64,000 nucleotides of DNA from Brucella grignonensis. Lineage in GTDB: Bacteria > Pseudomonadota > Alphaproteobacteria > Rhizobiales > Rhizobiaceae. A program made the translations under genes and the position numbers. The notes under the pieces are model-generated. The model did not search any database. It saw nothing but the letters and a program-made list of their open reading frames with translations, and was not told the origin of the DNA. Positions 60,371 to 64,000 of this stretch are shown here, in pieces. Every line of letters starts with the position of its first letter. Position 1 is the stretch's first letter. The DNA is taken from NCBI RefSeq assembly GCF_002252505.1, contig NZ_NNRL01000143.1:62001-126000 (forward strand), given 5' to 3'.

Positions 60371-61165
60371 TTAGAGAGTGAATGCTTCGCGGAAGGCGAC
60401 GAGCGCGGCGTCGGAATCTCCGGCGGCCCACGCTTCCATTCCGATCGGGCCGGAATAACCCATGTTAGCGAGTGCCTCGGCGACACCCTTCCAGTTGACT
60501 TCGCCCGTGCCCGGCTCGCAGCGGCCCGGAACGTCCGCGACCTGGATCTCTCCGATCCACGGTAGCGACTTGCGGCACAGCTCGATCAGGTTCCCCTCAC
60601 CAATCTGGGCGTGATAGAGGTCAAGGTTCAGCCTGAGGCGGGGATGGTTGATGTCGGAAACGAGAGCCAGCGTGTCTTCGGCGCGGCCGAACGGTACGCC
60701 CGGGTGGTCGACGGGCAAATTGAGGTTCTCGAGGGTGAAGACGACGTTTTCCTCTTCCGCCATATCGACGATCCGGCGGAGGGTGTCACGAGCCTTCAGC
60801 CACATTGCACCCGTTACAACCTCGATCGGCTGAACCGGAAGGCCGCGGTCGCCTAGACCAGTGCCATGCAGGTTGAGCCGCTGAACGCCCAGACGCTTGC
60901 CGACCTGCGCAGTCTCGCGAGCGGTCTTCAGCAATTGGTCGGCGCCCTCGTTGTCAGTAAGGCGACCCGTGAGGTAGCCGTTCATGATGGTGAAGGTCGC
61001 GCCAGTCGCCTCGAGCTTGGCGAGGTCGTGTTCCGGCCAGTTCCAGAGGCCGACACCGAAACCAAGCTCCTTCAGGCGCGACGCGCGCCATTCGATCGGC
61101 TTGTCCCGCCATAGCATTTCGGCGCATGCGGCGAGAGGAAACGGGGATTGATAGGCATGGCTCAT
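60371..61165 (-). CDS. TIM-barrel sugar isomerase/epimerase (Hyi-like)
   Basis: The 264-residue protein is an AP-endonuclease-2-like TIM barrel. Visible blocks are LNLHGTGLGD, VVFTLENLNLPVDHPG (metal Glu), RLRLNLDLYHAQIGEGNL (Asp/His) and IGEIQVADVPGRCEPGTGEVNW, which closely matches hydroxypyruvate isomerase-like enzymes. In inositol operons such proteins (IolI/IolH-like) isomerise keto-inositols. It lies between the dehydrogenase and the transporter genes. The fold is firm; whether the reaction is inosose isomerisation is inferred. Confidence 0.78.
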   Translation of the reverse strand: MSHAYQSPFPLAACAEMLWRDKPIEWRASRLKELGFGVGLWNWPEHDLAKLEATGATFTIMNGYLTGRLTDNEGADQLLKTARETAQVGKRLGVQRLNLHGTGLGDRGLPVQPIEVVTGAMWLKARDTLRRIVDMAEEENVVFTLENLNLPVDHPGVPFGRAEDTLALVSDINHPRLRLNLDLYHAQIGEGNLIELCRKSLPWIGEIQVADVPGRCEPGTGEVNWKGVAEALANMGYSGPIGMEAWAAGDSDAALVAFREAFTL

Positions 61166-61248
61166 TGGGATTTTCCCTGTTCAATGGGTATGAGTGTCCT
61201 GTGGCCGGCGCGTAAGCACCGGACCCAATTCGTGTGAGCTGAGAATTG

Positions 61249-62037
61249 TCAGATCGTTCCGCCGAGTTCCTCGGAGAGCGACTGAAGTTCCTTGCCGCCA
61301 GCCATCAAGTTTTGAAGGCCGTCAAGGTTGATCTCGTCCTTGGCGAACGTGCCGAGCGTTTTGCCGCGATTGAGCGCGGTGAAGCGATTACCCACGGCAT
61401 ACGCATGACGGACGTTATGGGTGATGAAGATCACACCCAGTCCGTTATTACGGACCTGATCGATGTACTTCAGCACCATCGAGGTCTGCGCCACACCCAG
61501 AGCGGATGTGGGTTCGTCAAGGATGAGAACTTTGGCCCCGAAATAAACCGCGCGGGCGATTGCCACGCATTGGCGCTCGCCGCCGGACAGTGTGCCGACC
61601 GCCTGACCCGGCTCGCGAACGTCGATGCCGATTTTGCGCATCTCCTCGCTCGTAACCCGGTCCGCGAATTCCATGTCCATGTATTTGAATGGGCCGAAGC
61701 CTTTAAGTGGCTCGCGACCCATGAAGAAATTGCGCGTCACAGACATCAGCGGGATCATCGCCAAATCCTGGTAGACAGTCGCAATTCCGGCATCAAGTGC
61801 CCCGCGTGGACCGTTAAAGGGGTGTGGCTTGCCCTCGATTAGGAAGTCCCCGGCGGTTGGTTTATACACGCCGGAAAGCGTGTTGATGAGGGTGCTCTTG
61901 CCAGCCCCGTTGTCGCCGAGAAGGCACAGAACCTCCCCTGCATACACACTCAGCGAGACGCCGTTGAGTGCAATGACGGAACCGAAATGCTTTACGAGGT
62001 TCTTTACCTCAACGATAGGCGTCTGGGTCGTGCTCAT
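61249..62037 (-). CDS. Sugar ABC transporter ATPase, single domain
   Basis: The product has 262 residues with one nucleotide-binding domain: Walker [15 protein letters not shown], the signature [18 protein letters not shown] and Walker [13 protein letters not shown], then the H-loop FITHNV. CUT2 ATPases for inositol and ribose usually have two fused domains (about 500 residues). A single-domain ATPase is characteristic of the FrcA-type rhizobial fructose-family transporters. It overlaps the permease stop by one base. It drives sugar import with the permease and binding protein upstream. Confidence 0.87.
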   Translation of the reverse strand: MSTTQTPIVEVKNLVKHFGSVIALNGVSLSVYAGEVLCLLGDNGAGKSTLINTLSGVYKPTAGDFLIEGKPHPFNGPRGALDAGIATVYQDLAMIPLMSVTRNFFMGREPLKGFGPFKYMDMEFADRVTSEEMRKIGIDVREPGQAVGTLSGGERQCVAIARAVYFGAKVLILDEPTSALGVAQTSMVLKYIDQVRNNGLGVIFITHNVRHAYAVGNRFTALNRGKTLGTFAKDEINLDGLQNLMAGGKELQSLSEELGGTI

Positions 62038-63158
62038 TACCGCTCCCCTGTCACGCGCTTGCGAATGATATTATTGAATATAACGGCGATCAGAAGCATT
62101 CCTCCGAGGAAAACGAGGTACCAGTCCTGGTCGATAGACGTGTAGGTCAGGCCGATCAGCACCATGCCAAACACAATAGAGCCGAAGAACGCCCCAATCG
62201 CTGAACCATAGCCGCCAGTCAGGAGACATCCGCCGATAACGGCCGCGATGATGGCTTCGAATTCTTTCTGGAAGCCGCGGCGCGCATCGGTCGAGCCTGC
62301 ATCAAGGACCGTGAGGATCGCGACAAGCGTGGCGCACATGGCGGTGACGATGAAGAGGGTCGTCTTCACGCGAGCAACCGGGACACCCGACTTGCGGGCT
62401 GCCTTCGGATCGCCGCCGGATGCGAAGATCCAGTTACCGAACCGCGTACGCAGGAGAACCCAGGTGGCGAGCAACGCGATAAGGATGAACCACAGAATTT
62501 CAACCGGGATGCCGGGAACCTTCGGCGCGCCGTTCGGGAAGGTGTCAATAACTCCCATGCTTCCTAGCCACGAGAACAGGCCCGTGAAGGCATCGCCAGA
62601 AAATATCGGAGCAATCGGGCTGTCAACGACAGCTTCCTTCATGCCGCGAAGCTGGGTGGCGCCGCCGCTCGCCCACTTCAGTCCTACCAGGGTCAGACCA
62701 CGGAGAATGAATAGGAATGCGAGCGTGACGATGAAGGACGGCAGACCTGTCCGCATGGTGAGCTGGGCATTGATGACACCAATGACCGCTGCGAATGCGA
62801 GCGCGATCAGGATAGCGACGCTTAGAGGAAGGTGAAGAACGACCAGAGCCGTGCCGAAGACAAGACCAGCGAACGCAACCATGGATCCGATAGACAGGTC
62901 AAATTCGCCTCCGATCATCAGAAGTGCCGCACCAATCGCAAGGATGCCAAGCTGGGCAGCAGGAGCCATGAAGTTAACCACGCCTGCCAGCGTGAACATG
63001 GCGGGGTTGGCAGTGAAGACGAAGAAGATCGTTACGAGAACCAGTCCTGCTACGGCGCCGAGTTCCGGACGGCGGGCGAGCGCGGTCATGGTTGAGACCT
63101 TCTTCAGGCGCTCGTCGGATCGGGAATTCTTCCCGTTCTGTTCGTTGGCCAGGGTCAT
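62037..63158 (-). CDS. Sugar ABC transporter permease (CUT2/FrcC-like)
   Basis: The 373-residue protein begins with a polar extension ([16 protein letters not shown]) and has about ten membrane helices with the BPD_transp_2 signature [16 protein letters not shown] and GGKVAYG-like [19 protein letters not shown]. The family forms the pore for ribose, inositol and fructose-type importers. Length matches FrcC. It follows the binding-protein gene and precedes the ATPase gene, in the order of an FrcBCA-like operon. Confidence 0.87.
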   Translation of the reverse strand: MTLANEQNGKNSRSDERLKKVSTMTALARRPELGAVAGLVLVTIFFVFTANPAMFTLAGVVNFMAPAAQLGILAIGAALLMIGGEFDLSIGSMVAFAGLVFGTALVVLHLPLSVAILIALAFAAVIGVINAQLTMRTGLPSFIVTLAFLFILRGLTLVGLKWASGGATQLRGMKEAVVDSPIAPIFSGDAFTGLFSWLGSMGVIDTFPNGAPKVPGIPVEILWFILIALLATWVLLRTRFGNWIFASGGDPKAARKSGVPVARVKTTLFIVTAMCATLVAILTVLDAGSTDARRGFQKEFEAIIAAVIGGCLLTGGYGSAIGAFFGSIVFGMVLIGLTYTSIDQDWYLVFLGGMLLIAVIFNNIIRKRVTGER

Positions 63159-63280
63159 GGTCGTACCTCAATATGAAGAGTTAGTCGTGCGCCATCATTA
63201 TCCGTAAGACCGTATCGGGACCGGATTTCGGGCGATGATGGCGGCCCCAGCGGGAGTAGCCGGAGCCGCCGTGGGTCCGC

Positions 63281-64000
63281 TTAGCGGATACCCTGGGAGG
63301 ATTTCTCGATCACCGAGGCCGCGGTCTCCTTCTCAACGAAGCTCGGGCCCGAGGCAACGTTGCCAGCCGGGATTGTGCCATAGCGGGCATTCAGAGCGAG
63401 GAAGGTGACAGGCAGGTAACCCTGCAGATAGGGCTGCTGGTCGACGGCGAAGAGCGCCTTGCCATCCGCAACGGCCTTCAGGAAGCCAGCCGAGAGGTCA
63501 TAGGAGGCAACCTTGACCTTATCGCCGCTGCCCATCTTCTCGACAACGGCAACAGCGCGCTCGCCGACGAGCGGAGCAGACAGACCGAGAACCACGTCGA
63601 TCGAAGGATCCGAGGTCAGGGCTGCCTGGATCTTGGATTCGATTTCGGATGGGTCAGTGGTCGTGGGTAGCACTGTAACCTTTCCGCCTTCGAACCCCTT
63701 CTCGGTGCCAGCGCAACGCTGATCGAGAGCGGCGTTGCCGACTTCCTGGTTAACGCAGAGCACATGTTTCAGGCCCAGCGACTTGAGCTTTGCGCCAACT
63801 TTCTCACCTGCAGGGAGCTCGTCCTGACCCACATGAAGCTTAATGCCAAGCCTCTCGGCTGCTGCGATGCCTGAATTCATTGAAATGACTGGGATCCCGG
63901 CTGCAACAGCTTTTTGGATCGCCGGGCCAAGTGCGTCCGGATCTGGATTGGAGATCACAATACCCGCAGGGCTCTGGTTGACGGCAGCCTCAATGAGCTG
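63281..64000 (-). CDS. Sugar ABC transporter periplasmic binding protein, partial
   Basis: The frame runs through the right edge; 239 residues of the C-terminal part are present (the upstream part begins outside). It is a ribose/galactose-type type I periplasmic binding protein: GIVISNPDPDALGPAIQKAV, GIPVISMNSG, HVGQDE, VLCVNQEVGN, VDVVLGLSAPLVG-like, and a terminal GTIPAGNVASG. It captures the sugar in the periplasm for the permease and ATPase next to it. The neighbouring iol genes make an inositol or a sugar of related use the likely ligand. Confidence 0.87.
   Translation of the reverse strand, partial: QLIEAAVNQSPAGIVISNPDPDALGPAIQKAVAAGIPVISMNSGIAAAERLGIKLHVGQDELPAGEKVGAKLKSLGLKHVLCVNQEVGNAALDQRCAGTEKGFEGGKVTVLPTTTDPSEIESKIQAALTSDPSIDVVLGLSAPLVGERAVAVVEKMGSGDKVKVASYDLSAGFLKAVADGKALFAVDQQPYLQGYLPVTFLALNARYGTIPAGNVASGPSFVEKETAASVIEKSSQGIR

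Noticed and set aside
59305-60381. A plus-strand open frame opposite the second dehydrogenase
   Set aside because: It arises from codon bias on the opposite strand; the dehydrogenase motifs are on the minus strand.
1-64000. CRISPR arrays and iteron-type origins
   Set aside because: No regularly spaced direct repeats of the needed length were seen anywhere in the window.

Overview
The window reads as a stretch of a replicon, probably a large plasmid or plasmid-derived island, from an alphaproteobacterium of the order Hyphomicrobiales (Rhizobium/Agrobacterium/Brucella side). This is inferred from GC-rich coding, gene families typical of rhizobial plasmids (DUF1419-like, DUF3085-like, ArdC, ParB-like, a giant methylase-helicase), an iol cluster and a CUT2 sugar ABC transporter of rhizobial type. 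No rRNA, tRNA or CRISPR array was seen.

Layout. (1) 1-4.2 kb: a partial VapB-type antitoxin with its operator, then a small cargo unit (YggS-family PLP protein, an unrecognised 442-residue protein, an alpha/beta hydrolase, a LysE-exporter scrap) bracketed by two diverged copies of one degenerate gene fragment. (2) 4.2-19.8 kb: a plasmid accessory/anti-defence block, almost entirely on the minus strand: PAPS-reductase-like protein, ArdC, small unknown proteins, ParB-like protein, a 1,700-residue DNA methylase-helicase, DUF3085-like, DUF1419-like and Toprim proteins. Two intergenic regions here carry 24-25 bp inverted repeats around 140-206 bp of folded DNA, directly upstream of start codons. 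(3) 20.5-34 kb and 44-52 kb: an envelope and sulfur block. It holds a PmrA/QseB-like two-component system, DsbA-, DsbG-, DsbD- and TlpA-like thiol enzymes, four L,D-transpeptidases, a secreted esterase, a sulfide/persulfide oxidation set (SQR, Blh, YeeE pair, TauE) and a TsdA-like thiosulfate dehydrogenase with a three-haem cytochrome. (4) 34-44 kb: regulators, an MFS pump, a short-chain dehydrogenase cut by an IS3-family element, and an amine oxidase/alcohol dehydrogenase/cupin/C-S lyase operon. (5) 52-64 kb: a myo-inositol catabolic operon (iolE, iolB, iolD, iolC and two Gfo/Idh dehydrogenases) with a sugar ABC transporter, all on the minus strand.

The main result is a shared operator. Seven intergenic sites have the form CTTAA(G/T)-N5-CTTAAG, the architecture known for PmrA/QseB-type response regulators. 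They lie at 600, 23212, 28864, 29768, 45113, 47824 and 48851. One sits between the response-regulator gene and dsbA; the others precede the DsbG-like, DsbD/TlpA, L,D-transpeptidase, esterase, thioredoxin and YggS genes. Together they define a candidate regulon coupling periplasmic thiol redox control to 3-3 peptidoglycan cross-linking, next to sulfur-oxidation genes. The second notable result is the pair of long inverted-repeat elements in the anti-defence block, which could be promoters active on single-stranded DNA during plasmid entry.
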